Below are positions 35,501 through 43,858 of a stretch of 64,000 nucleotides of DNA, one piece after another. The stretch spans positions 310,001 through 374,000 of the forward strand of contig NZ_JABBPD010000008.1 in the NCBI RefSeq assembly GCF_012927445.1. Direction: 5' to 3'. A model generated the notes under the pieces. The model did no database searches, was not told the DNA's origin, and saw only the letters and a program-made list of their open reading frames with translations. A program made the position numbers and the translations under genes. This DNA comes from Rhodoferax sp. GTDB lineage: Bacteria > Pseudomonadota > Gammaproteobacteria > Burkholderiales > Burkholderiaceae_C. Position 1 is the stretch's first letter. Each line of letters starts with the position of its first letter.

Positions 35501-36396
35501 AGCTCAGCGTCGATGTGGCTTACCTGGTGCTGCCAAATGGGCAACTGACCGCCAGCCACAACATTGTGCTCAACCAGCTTGTCTTTGGTGACCAGGTCCC
35601 CGGTGCACCGGCCAGTTTGCCGGTGAAGCTGGCGGTGGCACTGCTGGCTGACCGCAACGGCGTCATTGACATCAATCTGCCGGTGAGCGGCTCCCTGAAT
35701 GACCCACAGTTCAAGTTGGCGCCCATTGTGTTCAAGCTGATCATCAATTTGATTGGCAAAGCCATCACTTCGCCGTTCAGTCTGTTGGCCAACGCGTTCG
35801 GCGGCGGTGCGGATGAACTCAGTGTGGTCAGCTTTGCCCCGGGCTCTGCCGAGCTGGCGTCAGAGGCTCGGGCGGGTCTGGACAAAGTGGCCAAAGCCCT
35901 GATCGAGCGTCCCGCACTCAAAATGACGGTGGTCGGCACGGCCAACCTTGAGGTGGAAAGTGATGCTTTCAAACGCGAACAGCTCAAAGCGCTGGTGCAG
36001 GCCGAAAAGCGTCGCGCTAGCGTCGTGAATGGGTCTTCAAGCAGTGCGACCGGCAAGAGCGACGGGGCGGGCGGCGATAGCGTGACGGTGACGCCCGCTG
36101 AGTACCCGGCGCTGCTGAAGGCCGTGTACCGGCGTGCCGATTTTCCGAAACCACGCAATCTGGTGGGCCTGACCAAGGATATTCCTGTGAATGAAATGGA
36201 AGCGCTCCTGCTGGCCAACCTGAGCGCCACAGATGACGCCATGCGTGAGCTGGCGGTGCAACGTGGCGTGACGGTGCGGGATTATCTGGCCGCGCAAAAA
36301 TTACCGCTGGAGCGTTTGTTTTTGGGGGCTGCCAAAGCGGTGCCAACCGAGGCAAAATGGAGTCCCCGCGCGGAGCTGAAATTGACCACCCAGTAA
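32554..36396 (+). CDS. Large DUF748/AsmA-like envelope protein
   Basis: About 1280 residues. A cytoplasmic N-terminus (MVFKFNQQNKWVRRSV) and one membrane helix (WAVGGIVALWGVAWLAVPPI) precede a long periplasmic beta-rich body of DUF748 repeats. These belong to the AsmA/TamB/YhdP-like superfamily implicated in bridging inner and outer membranes. I see typical pieces such as IVKSQVEKIASAQLGRKV, SRFDSSAQGTPFAQT and, near the end, LNDPQFKLAPIVFKLIINL and a SFAPGSAELASEARAGLDKV OmpA-like stretch. Two dispersed repeats are translated in the same frame at residues about 358-373 and 847-863. The start is uncertain: ATG at 32554 or an upstream GTG/ATG at 32476. It follows a candidate small RNA and its terminator. 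Confidence 0.8.
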   Translation: MVFKFNQQNKWVRRSVWAVGGIVALWGVAWLAVPPIVKSQVEKIASAQLGRKVTLGAVDFKPWSLELTVHDLAVARAAGVADASPQLFIKRFYIDAELQSLGRLAPVLDAIAVDAPHLSLTHLGGGHYDVDDILSRLNKSADKPGAAPLSFALYNLALSGGTMDFTDKAVGKTHELRELQITVPFVSNLASQRTVLVEPKLAFRLNGSRFDSSAQGTPFAQTRKSDASFKLTDLDVTPYLGYLPANLPVKVQSALLNADLKVAFEQSPKLASVKLSGTLQAGKVRVVSAGSSSSASQAARSEDPELLSFDLLKLTLLDVRPLERVARLAALELSGPRLNVRRNKSGQLNLAMLAKPENATENIAGTASGTGAKAVNDAKDSAWKVDLAKLVVRSGAINWTDEGTAPMARLGLRDVTLEASGIALPLMQPAQFGGSANLAPGAGAKTDKPVDAANVRFNGSASAQVANAAVTLADLPLGLAGPYLAQFMTPDLAGTLNADLNVNWNTNPDPAKPAEISLEARQLTLDGVALTQGKTSLASVKTLQVEQALLDLERQRLTLGKLSVMQPKAAVGRGADGRWMYESWLKAEPKTQPKTNSSAASPAQAWAVAIQDVALEGGAVTFVDKSVSKPVAFDLSALSLQLKNFSTTDNKPFAANVSTQIRAGRREAGRVLWRGSAGLSPLAVQGQVDAVRVPVQVFEPYLADALNIDLIRADASFKGKVNYAQTAAGPVLKLGGDARIEDFQANNTAPTAAKRAGLVASGPRQSQSGEELLNWKLLSLRGVNVALAPGTATIVSVKETVWSDFFARLILSEAGRLNLQDVMPSPPQAAASSAGAGASVPAGRAQDATEVIAARAVTTGATPQKGTKPGLAPVISFGPVSFLGGRVYFSDHFIKPNYSTSLTELTGKLSAFSSVTPPGASNLADLELRGRAEGTASLEILGKVNPLVTPVALDIKGRVRDLELPPLSPYSVRYSGYGIERGKLSVDVAYLVLPNGQLTASHNIVLNQLVFGDQVPGAPASLPVKLAVALLADRNGVIDINLPVSGSLNDPQFKLAPIVFKLIINLIGKAITSPFSLLANAFGGGADELSVVSFAPGSAELASEARAGLDKVAKALIERPALKMTVVGTANLEVESDAFKREQLKALVQAEKRRASVVNGSSSSATGKSDGAGGDSVTVTPAEYPALLKAVYRRADFPKPRNLVGLTKDIPVNEMEALLLANLSATDDAMRELAVQRGVTVRDYLAAQKLPLERLFLGAAKAVPTEAKWSPRAELKLTTQ
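33624..33672 (+). repeat. Dispersed palindromic repeat copy 4, inside the DUF748 gene
   Basis: AATGCTACTGAAAATATAGC, then ACGGGGGCT, in the same orientation as the gene; translated NATENIAGTASGTGAK. It lacks a stop in this frame. Confidence 0.8.
35091..35143 (+). repeat. Dispersed palindromic repeat copy 5, inside the DUF748 gene
   Basis: GATGCTACTGAAGTAATAGC, then GACGGGGGCTACA, in the same orientation and reading frame as copy 4; translated DATEVIAARAVTTGAT. Confidence 0.8.
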
Positions 36397-36499
36397 GCAA
36401 CAAAATAGACTTTTTGCCGAACAGGAAAAATGCGGCGAAAATAGCGGTTCAGCCCTGTCCGCAATACGGTGGGGATCATTCTCCTTGTATGCGCGACAC

Positions 36500-39241
36500 A
36501 TGTTCTCTGTATTTAACAAAACTGCCAAAGCCCCCGAAGTGATTAAAACTCCAGCCAAAACAAACGAACCCCATCCGCTGGACGCGCTGACGGGCGGGGC
36601 ATTTTCTGCCCACACCTCGACTGAGCGCACCACGCGTATTCGCGAGTGGCTGGTCACTGAGCCCACTGCAGAACAATTGCAGGCCGTGTTCAAAGAGATC
36701 AGCACCAAAGACAAAGGCGCGGCCAAGCTGTTGCGCGAGAAGCTTGACGAACTGAAACGCAGCAAAGGCCAGGAGTCCATTGCGCAAGAGTGGGCCGATA
36801 AAGCCGAGGCGCTGCTGGCCGTGGCCAAGCTCAATATTGCCGATGCCATGGCGTGGCAGCGTGATGCCGCCAAGGCGGGCGCACCGCTGAGCAAGGAGCC
36901 TTTGGCCACGCTCAAAGGCCAGCTCGGCGACCGCGTCAAAGTCATTGAAGACCTGCAGCACCGGGTGCAGGTGCAGCGCGAAGCTGCGGTGTTGCTGGCC
37001 CAGCGCATTGAAGTGCTGTCCACCAAATCGTGGCGCGATGCGCAAGCCGTGCTGGAAGCCCTGCACGCCGATGTCGACCACTGGCAAGCGCAGGCCACTT
37101 CGCTGCTGAATGACGCCAATTGGGCCAGTGTCGAAGCCAAGTACCCGCCGCTGCTGGATGGCTCCCGGGCCCAGTTGTTGGTGGTGTGGGATGCGTTCAA
37201 GAGCGCCGTGGAACAAGCCGTTGCCGCCGCCGCTGACCCGGCTGCGCCGCTGCCGCCCGTGCTGGTCTGGGCGGATGAGTTGCGCGTGTTGCGGGGTGTG
37301 CCGATTGAGGCCGTCAGCAAGCCAAAACGCGCCGCCATTGACCCTGAAATCAAGGTCAAGGCGAATGAAATCGTGCGTGAAGCGCTATCAAAACTAGAGC
37401 AAGAAGTGGCCGAAGGCCATGGCAAGGCCAGCGCCGGTGCCGCCGGTGCCTTGCGCAATGCACTGAAGGAATTCGGCAAGATTATTGATGACAAGCTGGA
37501 AAACCAGGCCCATGCCGCGCTGTCCGCTGCGGGTGAACTGGAAGGCTGGCAGCGCTGGAGTGCCGATCAGGTGCGTGACGACCTGGTGGCCAAGGCCGAA
37601 GGTCTGCTCAAGCGCCCTGAAGGCCAGGCCATGGGTGGACGCAAGATGCAGGAAAGCCTGCGCACCCTGCGTGACCAGTGGAAGCAGACCGACCAGGGCG
37701 GTGTGCCCAACCACGCGTTGTGGAAACGGTTTGATGAAGCCTGCAACGAAGGTCACAAGGTCGTGGAAGCCTGGCTGGAGAAGGTCAAAACCGAATCCGC
37801 CGAGCACCGTGCGCAGCGTTTGGCGCTGATTGAAGAGGTCAATGCCTGGGCTGCCGCTAATCCGGTGGCGCTGGACAACGACTGGAAAGGTTTTAACCGC
37901 ATCCTGCACCAGTTTGGCGACCGCTGGCGCGATGGTGGTCATGTCGGTGAAAAGGCTTTTGCCGAGTTGCAGCCGCTCTGGAAGGCGGCCATCAATACTG
38001 CTGCCGCGCCGCTGGAAGCTTTGCAAAAGATCAGCCTGGCCACGCGGCAGGCCATGATTGAAGAAGCCAAAGTGCTGGGTGCCCAGCCTGAGTTGCGCAT
38101 TGATGCAGTCAAGGCCTTGCAGCAACGCTGGCAAGCCGAAACCCATGTGGTGCCGATGGATCGCCGCCAGGAACAAAAGCTGTGGGATGCATTCCGCAAA
38201 CCGATTGACGAAGCCTTTAACCGCAAGACTGCCGAACGCGAAAAGGCAGATGCCGCTTTGGGCGAGCGTGATCGCACCGTGCTCGATGCGGCCAAGGCGC
38301 TTGAAGCGGCCAATGCCGCCGGTGATGCCCAAGGCATCCGCAGCGCCATGAACGCGCTCGAAGCGGCTTTGCGCGGCCAGGCGCAGGCCAAGGCCGCCGT
38401 GCAGGTTGCGATTACAGAGGAAAATACCGCTGTAGCCTCCGTGGCAGCTTCGCAAGAAGCTATTGAAACTGTAGCGTCGTCAGAGTCGGCTGAGCCGGTT
38501 GAAGAAGGCGTTGCTGCAGAGTCAGCCGCTCCGGTGGCACCCGTGGCACCGCCCAAGCCGGCTCCCAAGCCCGTGGTGGCCGTGCGCGGCGATGACCGTC
38601 CCGGCATGAAAAAGACAGAACCTGCGCCCATGGGGCGGGCTGGCAAGTTTGGTGACCGCAAAGAGGGCGGCCGAGACGGTGGCAGAGACAACACCCGCGG
38701 TCCGCGCGATGCCAGTTTTGGTGGTCGTTCGGATGAACGATTCCCGCGTCGCGAGGCTTCCGCAACGCCATGGTCGGACGCGCCGCGTTTGGGCGACACC
38801 GCATTCCGCGCCCAACGTGATGCCCTGGAACACGCCCAGTTTGCCTTGCGCAAGCTGGCCGCCCAGGCACACGGTGAAGCGTTGACCCAACTGCTGGCCG
38901 CGTGGGAGCAGCGCGATGCCGCCCAGGTGCCTTCGGCGCAGGAACTCGGCAACCGCGTCACCGCCGCCAGCCGCAGCGCCTGGACCAAAGCCCTGGCACA
39001 AGCACCCGCAGGCGATGCCGGTGTGGCCTTGCTGCGTTTGGAGATGGCCGCCGAGATGCCGACACCTGCAGAACATTTGGACGCCCGTCGTGCGTTGCAA
39101 TTGCAACTGCTGACCAAACGCAATGATCCAGCACCGGCCCAAACCTGGGGGCAGGACACCGCCACCGTGTTGGCCAGCGCTTTTGATGCGGGCGTGGCAC
39201 GCCGACTGCAAAACGTGCTGAAGGTTTTGCTGAAGCCGTAA
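36500..39241 (+). CDS. DUF349 domain-containing coiled-coil protein
   Basis: A 913-residue, almost wholly helical Ala/Lys/Glu-rich protein containing several DUF349 units (for example LRTLRDQWKQTDQGGVPNHA and LQQRWQAETHVVPMDRRQEQ, each with the W..T or W..E pattern of the family). A charged, disordered stretch at about 690-760 is rich in Arg, Gly and Asp (REGGRDGGRDNTRGPRD-like). No signal peptide is seen, so it is probably cytoplasmic. The function of the family is not established. The ATG at 36500 (MFSVFN) is preferred over a TTG at 36485. A dispersed repeat contributes residues about 644-659. Confidence 0.82.
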   Translation: MFSVFNKTAKAPEVIKTPAKTNEPHPLDALTGGAFSAHTSTERTTRIREWLVTEPTAEQLQAVFKEISTKDKGAAKLLREKLDELKRSKGQESIAQEWADKAEALLAVAKLNIADAMAWQRDAAKAGAPLSKEPLATLKGQLGDRVKVIEDLQHRVQVQREAAVLLAQRIEVLSTKSWRDAQAVLEALHADVDHWQAQATSLLNDANWASVEAKYPPLLDGSRAQLLVVWDAFKSAVEQAVAAAADPAAPLPPVLVWADELRVLRGVPIEAVSKPKRAAIDPEIKVKANEIVREALSKLEQEVAEGHGKASAGAAGALRNALKEFGKIIDDKLENQAHAALSAAGELEGWQRWSADQVRDDLVAKAEGLLKRPEGQAMGGRKMQESLRTLRDQWKQTDQGGVPNHALWKRFDEACNEGHKVVEAWLEKVKTESAEHRAQRLALIEEVNAWAAANPVALDNDWKGFNRILHQFGDRWRDGGHVGEKAFAELQPLWKAAINTAAAPLEALQKISLATRQAMIEEAKVLGAQPELRIDAVKALQQRWQAETHVVPMDRRQEQKLWDAFRKPIDEAFNRKTAEREKADAALGERDRTVLDAAKALEAANAAGDAQGIRSAMNALEAALRGQAQAKAAVQVAITEENTAVASVAASQEAIETVASSESAEPVEEGVAAESAAPVAPVAPPKPAPKPVVAVRGDDRPGMKKTEPAPMGRAGKFGDRKEGGRDGGRDNTRGPRDASFGGRSDERFPRREASATPWSDAPRLGDTAFRAQRDALEHAQFALRKLAAQAHGEALTQLLAAWEQRDAAQVPSAQELGNRVTAASRSAWTKALAQAPAGDAGVALLRLEMAAEMPTPAEHLDARRALQLQLLTKRNDPAPAQTWGQDTATVLASAFDAGVARRLQNVLKVLLKP
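38429..38476 (-). repeat. Dispersed palindromic repeat copy 6, inside the DUF349 gene
   Basis: Antisense to the gene, degenerate but alignable (reverse complement GCTACAGTTTCAATAGCTTC, then CACGGAGGCTACAGC). Translated AVASVAASQEAIETVA, in the antisense coding frame shared with copies 1, 7, 8 and 9. Confidence 0.65.
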
Positions 39242-39248
39242 GCGCTGG

Positions 39249-39318
39249 GGATCCTGGCCGCTGCCAGGATCCATGCCGTCGTTCAGTGGTTAAGTAAATC
39301 CCGGCGCAAGTCCGGGAT
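39249..39318. terminator. Two hairpins between convergent DUF349 and lpxH genes
   Basis: GGATCCTGG/CCAGGATCC at 39249-39272 and ATCCCGG/CCGGGAT at 39298-39318 are perfect stems with short loops. Neither has a strong T-run, but the convergent context suggests termination or mRNA 3'-end protection on both strands. Confidence 0.45.
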
Positions 39319-39333
39319 GAGGCGCTTGAGCGG

Positions 39334-40194
39334 CTAAGCCGTCTCGGTCGCTGCCAGGCGTTGAACCGTGCTGCCCGTGCTTTGCTTCGCTAAGCCCGCA
39401 CTCAGACGCAAGACTTCGGTGCGTGGTGGCGTGGCGCTGGCATCCCAATCACTCAGCACGATGCGGCGTAGACCGGTTGCCAGTTCATGGTCGGCCGGTC
39501 GGTGCGTGTGGCCGTGAATCAGGGTACTGGCTTGTGCCGTCTCCAACCAGTCGCAGCTGGCTTCCCTGTCGACATCGGCATACGTTGCTCCGCTGCGTTT
39601 GCGGGTTTCGCTTTGCGTGCGCAGCGTGCGGGCGATGGCCTGACGCTCGGGCAGCGGTTTGCCCAGAAATTCTTGTTGCCATGGTGCGCTGCGCACCTGA
39701 GCCCGAAACTGCAGGTAGTCGGTATCCGACAGGCACAAGGCGTCGCCATGCGAGAGCAGCCAGCGTTGGCCGGCAAAGTCCAGTACCTGGGGGTCGTTCA
39801 GCAGGGTCATGCCACTGGTCTGGGCGAACGCCGGGCCGAGCAGGAAGTCGCGGTTGCCGTGCATGAAAAAAATAGCAAGTCGGTGCGAGGCGGCTTTCAG
39901 AACCTGGGCGCAGCGGGCTTCAAAACCGGATGCCTGACCCGGTTGAAGCGTAACGCCCTCGTCATCGATCACATCGTCGCCGACCCACACTTCAAACAAA
40001 TCACCGAGGATGAACACCGCATCGGCTCGCGTGTGCTGCATGTAGTCTTGCCAAGCGAGGAAGGTGGCTTGCTCGCTGGCCTGCAAATGCAGATCGGAGA
40101 TGAAATCAACATGGCGCCAAGAGGAGGGCGCCTGCAGTACCGGCCAGGGCGACGTCGCGGTGTGCGCCGTGATCCGCGGTACTGCCGGGTTCAT
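39334..40194 (-). CDS. lpxH: UDP-2,3-diacylglucosamine diphosphatase
   Basis: LpxH cleaves UDP-diacylglucosamine to lipid X in lipid A synthesis at the inner membrane. All calcineurin-like metal motifs are visible: VDFISDLHL, ILGDLFEVWVGDD, MHGNRDFLLG, LLSHGDALCLSD and LIHGHTHRPADH. At 286 residues it has an extra N-terminal tail of about 25 residues and a C-terminal tail relative to the E. coli enzyme (240). It starts 1 nt after the ppiB stop, so it is cotranslated with the cyclophilin genes. Confidence 0.94.
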   Translation of the reverse strand: MNPAVPRITAHTATSPWPVLQAPSSWRHVDFISDLHLQASEQATFLAWQDYMQHTRADAVFILGDLFEVWVGDDVIDDEGVTLQPGQASGFEARCAQVLKAASHRLAIFFMHGNRDFLLGPAFAQTSGMTLLNDPQVLDFAGQRWLLSHGDALCLSDTDYLQFRAQVRSAPWQQEFLGKPLPERQAIARTLRTQSETRKRSGATYADVDREASCDWLETAQASTLIHGHTHRPADHELATGLRRIVLSDWDASATPPRTEVLRLSAGLAKQSTGSTVQRLAATETA

Positions 40195-40195
40195 G

Positions 40196-40702
40196 TCAGA
40201 GGGCCACGGCCTTTTCGATGATCACGTCTTCAACCGGCACATCATCGTGGTGACCCTTGCGCGCCGTCTTGACGGCCTTGATCTTGTCGACAATCTCGGT
40301 GCCCGACACGACTTTGCCAAACACGGCATAGCCCCAGCCTGAGGCTGAAATGGCGGTGTGGTTGAGGAAGGTGTTGTCCGCTACGTTGATGAAAAACTGG
40401 GCGGTGGCCGAGTGGGGGTCGCCAGTGCGGGCCATGGCCACGGTGTAGTTGAGATTTTTCAGGCCGTTGTTGGCTTCGTTGTCGATTGGCTTGTCGCCTT
40501 TCTTTTCTTTCATGCCCGGCTCCATGCCGCCGCCCTGCACCATAAAACCGGGAATGACACGGTGAAAAATGGTGTTGTTGTAATGGCCCTTGTTCACATA
40601 GCTCAAGAAGTTGGCCACCGTTTTGGGGGCCTTCTCTTGATCGAGTTCAAGGGTGATGACGCCATAGTTGGCAATGTGGAGTTCGACTTGGGGGTTGCTC
40701 AT
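40196..40702 (-). CDS. ppiB: Cytoplasmic peptidyl-prolyl cis-trans isomerase B (cyclophilin)
   Basis: A 168-residue cyclophilin without a signal peptide. It shows [33 protein letters not shown] and [10 protein letters not shown], i.e. the catalytic Arg, Phe and Gln set. It lies between ppiA (3 nt upstream) and lpxH (1 nt downstream). Confidence 0.95.
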   Translation of the reverse strand: MSNPQVELHIANYGVITLELDQEKAPKTVANFLSYVNKGHYNNTIFHRVIPGFMVQGGGMEPGMKEKKGDKPIDNEANNGLKNLNYTVAMARTGDPHSATAQFFINVADNTFLNHTAISASGWGYAVFGKVVSGTEIVDKIKAVKTARKGHHDDVPVEDVIIEKAVAL

Positions 40703-40705
40703 GAT

Positions 40706-41305
40706 TTATTTCACCAGGGTTGCAGAGTTGATAAGAATGGGTGTCTTGGGAACGTCGGACGGGAAGGGGCCGCCTGCGCCAGTCGGCGTTGTTTTGATTT
40801 TCTGGATCACGTCCATGCCGCTGATGACCTTGCCAAACACGGTGTAGCCAAACTGCTGTGGCGTGGGGTCCAAAAACGCATTGTCGTTCACGTTGATGAA
40901 AAACTGCGCCGTCGCTGATTGTGGGTCGTTGGTGCGGGCCATGGCCAGTGTGCCGACGACATTTTTAAGGCCACCTTTGGCCAGCGCCTCGCGGCCCTCA
41001 TGCGCCACCGGTGCACGCGTTGGCTTTTGGCTGTATTTAGCATCAAAGCCGCCGCCCTGCAGCATGAAGTTCTCGATCACACGGTGAAAGAGGGTGCCGT
41101 TGTAGTGTTTCTCGTTGACGTACTGCAAGAAATTGGCAACTGTTTTGGGGGCCTTGTCGGGGTAGACCTCGACCACAAAGTCGCCGGCGGTGGTAGCAAA
41201 CTTGACCCGGGGTGCTTCCTCTGCCAAGGCGCTGGTTGCTATGGAAAAAATAGCTGCTGCCGCAATGAATACGGGGGCTATAGTCTTAAAACTCATAAAT
41301 TTCAT
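40706..41305 (-). CDS. ppiA: Periplasmic peptidyl-prolyl cis-trans isomerase A (cyclophilin)
   Basis: A 199-residue exported cyclophilin, paralogous to the following ppiB. The mature part contains [33 protein letters not shown] and YTVFGKVISG. It is exported by a signal peptide ending SALA-EE at about residue 28. Residues 8-24 of that signal peptide (TIAPVFIAAAAIFSIAT) are encoded entirely by a dispersed palindromic repeat (41236-41284). A second in-frame ATG at codon 4 would remove only three residues. The start shares one base with the stop of the L,D-transpeptidase gene (TAATG). Confidence 0.93.
   Translation of the reverse strand: MKFMSFKTIAPVFIAAAAIFSIATSALAEEAPRVKFATTAGDFVVEVYPDKAPKTVANFLQYVNEKHYNGTLFHRVIENFMLQGGGFDAKYSQKPTRAPVAHEGREALAKGGLKNVVGTLAMARTNDPQSATAQFFINVNDNAFLDPTPQQFGYTVFGKVISGMDVIQKIKTTPTGAGGPFPSDVPKTPILINSATLVK
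41236..41284 (+). repeat. Dispersed palindromic repeat copy 7, forms the PpiA signal peptide core
   Basis: TTGCTATGGAAAAAATAGCT, then GCCGCA, then ACGGGGGCTATAG. Antisense to ppiA, and read there as TIAPVFIAAAAIFSIA, the hydrophobic region of the signal peptide. Confidence 0.85.
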
Positions 41306-42546
41306 TAAATAACGCCTTCAAAGAATATTTTCCATTGCGAGCCTTGCCGGCTCCAGTATTGACGTTTTGTCGGGCCGGTGCGGATGCCATCGGCGACTTC
41401 GCCAAAAGTGACAACCATGGTATCAGCGGCATCGGTCCAGCGTAGAAAAGACAGGTCTTTGAGCTGAATCGTGCGGCCCCGCACCTTGTCCAGTTCGCTG
41501 CGCAAAGACGGCGTCCATTCGGCCAGCGTCTTGCCGTTGCTGTTGAAATCCGTACTGTAAAAACTCAGCACCCGGTCCACATTGCCGCTGGATTTGGCGC
41601 TTTGCCATGCGGTCAAGGCATCCTCAAACGGTTTGCCGGCGGAGCGGGCATTATTGGACGTCACCCAGTTCAGGTGCTGCGCAATCACCACGGGCGTGGT
41701 GCGGACCTCGACGGTTCGAATGACCTGGTCCAAATCCGGATTGGCGAGTACCACACAGCCATCGGTTGCCAGCGGTGGCCGCGAAAACTGGCCCGGTGGG
41801 GTGCCATGCAGCCAGATACCTCGGCCTGTTTTGCCGCGCTTGCTATCGAGCACGTTGGGGTAGTTGATGGGCAGGGCGCCCGAGCCGTAAAAGTCTTTTA
41901 ACGATTTGGGGTCGAGGTTGCTGGTGATGAAGTACACCCCCATCGGGGTGCGCAAATCACCTTCGACCTGTTTTTCGACGCCGGATTTTCCGACCGAGAT
42001 GTAGTAGTCGGCGACCAGTACCAGTCCGGTCGGCCGGTTTTCAAACAGGTACAGACGCGAGCGGGAGGCGTCAACGGCAATGGCGTGCTTGTTGCGGATT
42101 GACAGGGCCAAAAATTGTGACGGAATGGCCCCAGCGGGGGGACGTTCCCGCAGCGCCTTCAGGCGCATCTGTGACTCATCACGCAGTTCAATCAGGGCCG
42201 GCGCTGCCGTTTTGAGCATGGACGGCGGTACATCGCCCAAAGCCTGAACTGGGCGTGTACGGGCTGCCAGCAGGTCACCATAGACCAGTTGGGCCAGTTG
42301 AAAGTTGGGGTAGTCCTGTACCAGGCGTTCGGCTTTCGCCAGCGCTTCGCGGCTCTGCGTTTTGGCCAGCAGTTGGTAGATTTCAATCAGACGCGCTTCT
42401 GCCAATCCGGCTTCGACCACTTTTTGTGGCTTGACGGGGGCAACGCGAACCGCTTTGGCGGGGACTTTTTTGCGGGCGGCCGCATGCCCTGTCGTCGCCA
42501 GACAGACCACGGCCGTCATGAACAAAGTAAAAATATGCCGTTTCAT
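41305..42546 (-). CDS. L,D-transpeptidase family protein with Cds6-like C-terminal domain
   Basis: A 413-residue exported YkuD-type transpeptidase, which forms 3-3 crosslinks in peptidoglycan or attaches proteins to it. The signal peptide is MKRHIFTLFMTAVVCLATTG. A helical TPR-like segment spans about 45-130. The YkuD domain has IWLHGTPPGQFSRPP and the catalytic Cys in LATDGCVVLANPDL. The last 105 residues form an NTF2-like domain (ALTAWQSAKSSGNVDRVLSF) resembling the C-terminus of the next gene upstream. I chose the ATG at 42546. It probably works with the neighbouring TPR protein. Confidence 0.87.
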   Translation of the reverse strand: MKRHIFTLFMTAVVCLATTGHAAARKKVPAKAVRVAPVKPQKVVEAGLAEARLIEIYQLLAKTQSREALAKAERLVQDYPNFQLAQLVYGDLLAARTRPVQALGDVPPSMLKTAAPALIELRDESQMRLKALRERPPAGAIPSQFLALSIRNKHAIAVDASRSRLYLFENRPTGLVLVADYYISVGKSGVEKQVEGDLRTPMGVYFITSNLDPKSLKDFYGSGALPINYPNVLDSKRGKTGRGIWLHGTPPGQFSRPPLATDGCVVLANPDLDQVIRTVEVRTTPVVIAQHLNWVTSNNARSAGKPFEDALTAWQSAKSSGNVDRVLSFYSTDFNSNGKTLAEWTPSLRSELDKVRGRTIQLKDLSFLRWTDAADTMVVTFGEVADGIRTGPTKRQYWSRQGSQWKIFFEGVI

Positions 42547-42604
42547 ACAGGCATCAGGCGAAGAATGCAACTGCAACCCGCCCGCTGTTTTCGCCAACCG
42601 GTCA

Positions 42605-43675
42605 TCAGTTGCCCGTGGCTTCCTTGACGATCAGCCAACGGTCACCGGCTTTGACCAGCTCAAGCGTTTTACGGCTGGATACCGACAAGGCACCCGCCCG
42701 GTAGTCCTGGCGGAATTTGGCGACAGCCTTGTTGCCGTTGACGGTGACATTCAGGTTTTCCAGTTTGACGCTGATGGAGGACTTGCCAACAATGCGGTTG
42801 CGGCGCTCTTGCTCCCAGGCGCTGCGCGATTGTTTGCCGGGCGGGTCAAATTCTTTGCCATAGGCGCCCAAATAGGCCGACATATCTTGCGTGGCCCAGG
42901 CTTTGGCCCAAGCTAGCACCGCCGCCTCGGCCTCTTTCACCGAGTTATTGCTGAAAGCCGGTTTGGCCGGCGCAGCGCTTGGGGCCGCTGCTGTGGCTGG
43001 TTTGACAGCCGCTACCTTCGGCGCGACAGGTGTCACGGGTGCGATCGCCGGGGTTGGTGCAGCGGCCGGCGCGGGCACTGGTGCTGGGGTTTTTGCAATT
43101 ACGGCGGCTGGAGCCGATGCGGGCGCGGTCAGGTTGGATGGCTGACTCTTGAGGTTGGGTTTGAATACTTCGCGAATCAGGGCCAGCTTGGGCGGCACGG
43201 CCGCGTTGGCGCCATCGAGTTGCAGCGCCTTGTTATAGGCCTGACTGGCGAGCCTGGCGTAGACGTCGCCCAGGTTTTCGTGCGCCGTGGCGTAGCTCGG
43301 GTTGGTGCGGATGGCCATCTCCAGCGCAGCCCGTGCCTTGTCAAATTGGCTCTGGCCGGCGTAAAGCACGGCCAGATTGTTGTAGGGCTCGGGCAGTTCG
43401 GGGTAGTCTTCGGTCAGCTTGGTAAAGGTCGCGATGGCCTCCGCCTGTTTGCCCGAGTTGCGTTGAATCACACCCTTGAGGAAGCGCATTTGCGGGTCGG
43501 TTGGCTTGCTGCTGAGGTAAGCGTCGGCCTTGACCATGGCCTCGCTCAGCTTGCCGGAGCGCAGCAACTGGCTGACATCGCCATACTCGTCAGCGTAGAC
43601 TGCGGTCGTGGCGCAGGCCGCCGCAAGAGTTAGCAGGCGAAGGGTGGCGAAAATGGTAGAGCGGGTGTGCTTCAT
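42605..43675 (-). CDS. Exported TPR protein with Cds6-like NTF2 domain
   Basis: A 356-residue periplasmic protein: signal peptide (ending about residue 28, VYADEYGD), TPR repeats at about 30-165 (FLKGVIQRNSGKQAEAIATF, PYNNLAVLYAGQSQFDKARA, AHENLGDVYARLA), a Pro/Ala linker at about 185-240, and a C-terminal NTF2-like domain (AVLAWAKAWATQDMSAYLGA). That domain resembles the C-terminus of the downstream L,D-transpeptidase. The two genes are 58 nt apart on the same strand, and their shared domain argues for a joint role in cell-wall remodelling; this is an inference. Confidence 0.82.
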   Translation of the reverse strand: MKHTRSTIFATLRLLTLAAACATTAVYADEYGDVSQLLRSGKLSEAMVKADAYLSSKPTDPQMRFLKGVIQRNSGKQAEAIATFTKLTEDYPELPEPYNNLAVLYAGQSQFDKARAALEMAIRTNPSYATAHENLGDVYARLASQAYNKALQLDGANAAVPPKLALIREVFKPNLKSQPSNLTAPASAPAAVIAKTPAPVPAPAAAPTPAIAPVTPVAPKVAAVKPATAAAPSAAPAKPAFSNNSVKEAEAAVLAWAKAWATQDMSAYLGAYGKEFDPPGKQSRSAWEQERRNRIVGKSSISVKLENLNVTVNGNKAVAKFRQDYRAGALSVSSRKTLELVKAGDRWLIVKEATGN

Positions 43676-43858
43676 GAAGCCTTTTGATTCTTACAGGGTG
43701 GGTGTCCGCCGCAGGAGGCTGGCTGGCAGGGCTATATACTGGACCGAATTGTAGCCCAGGGGGTGCTTTTCAGCGCCCCCATAATTACCCACCCATCAGC
43801 AGTCTTTGCCGAGGCCACGACCCGGTTGGATACCCCGATGACGCCGTTTGAGACACCC

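Noticed and set aside
37383..37412. Weak similarity to the repeat in the DUF349 gene (GCGCTATCAAAACTAGAGCA)
   Set aside because: Too diverged and without the GGGGGCT box; could be chance.
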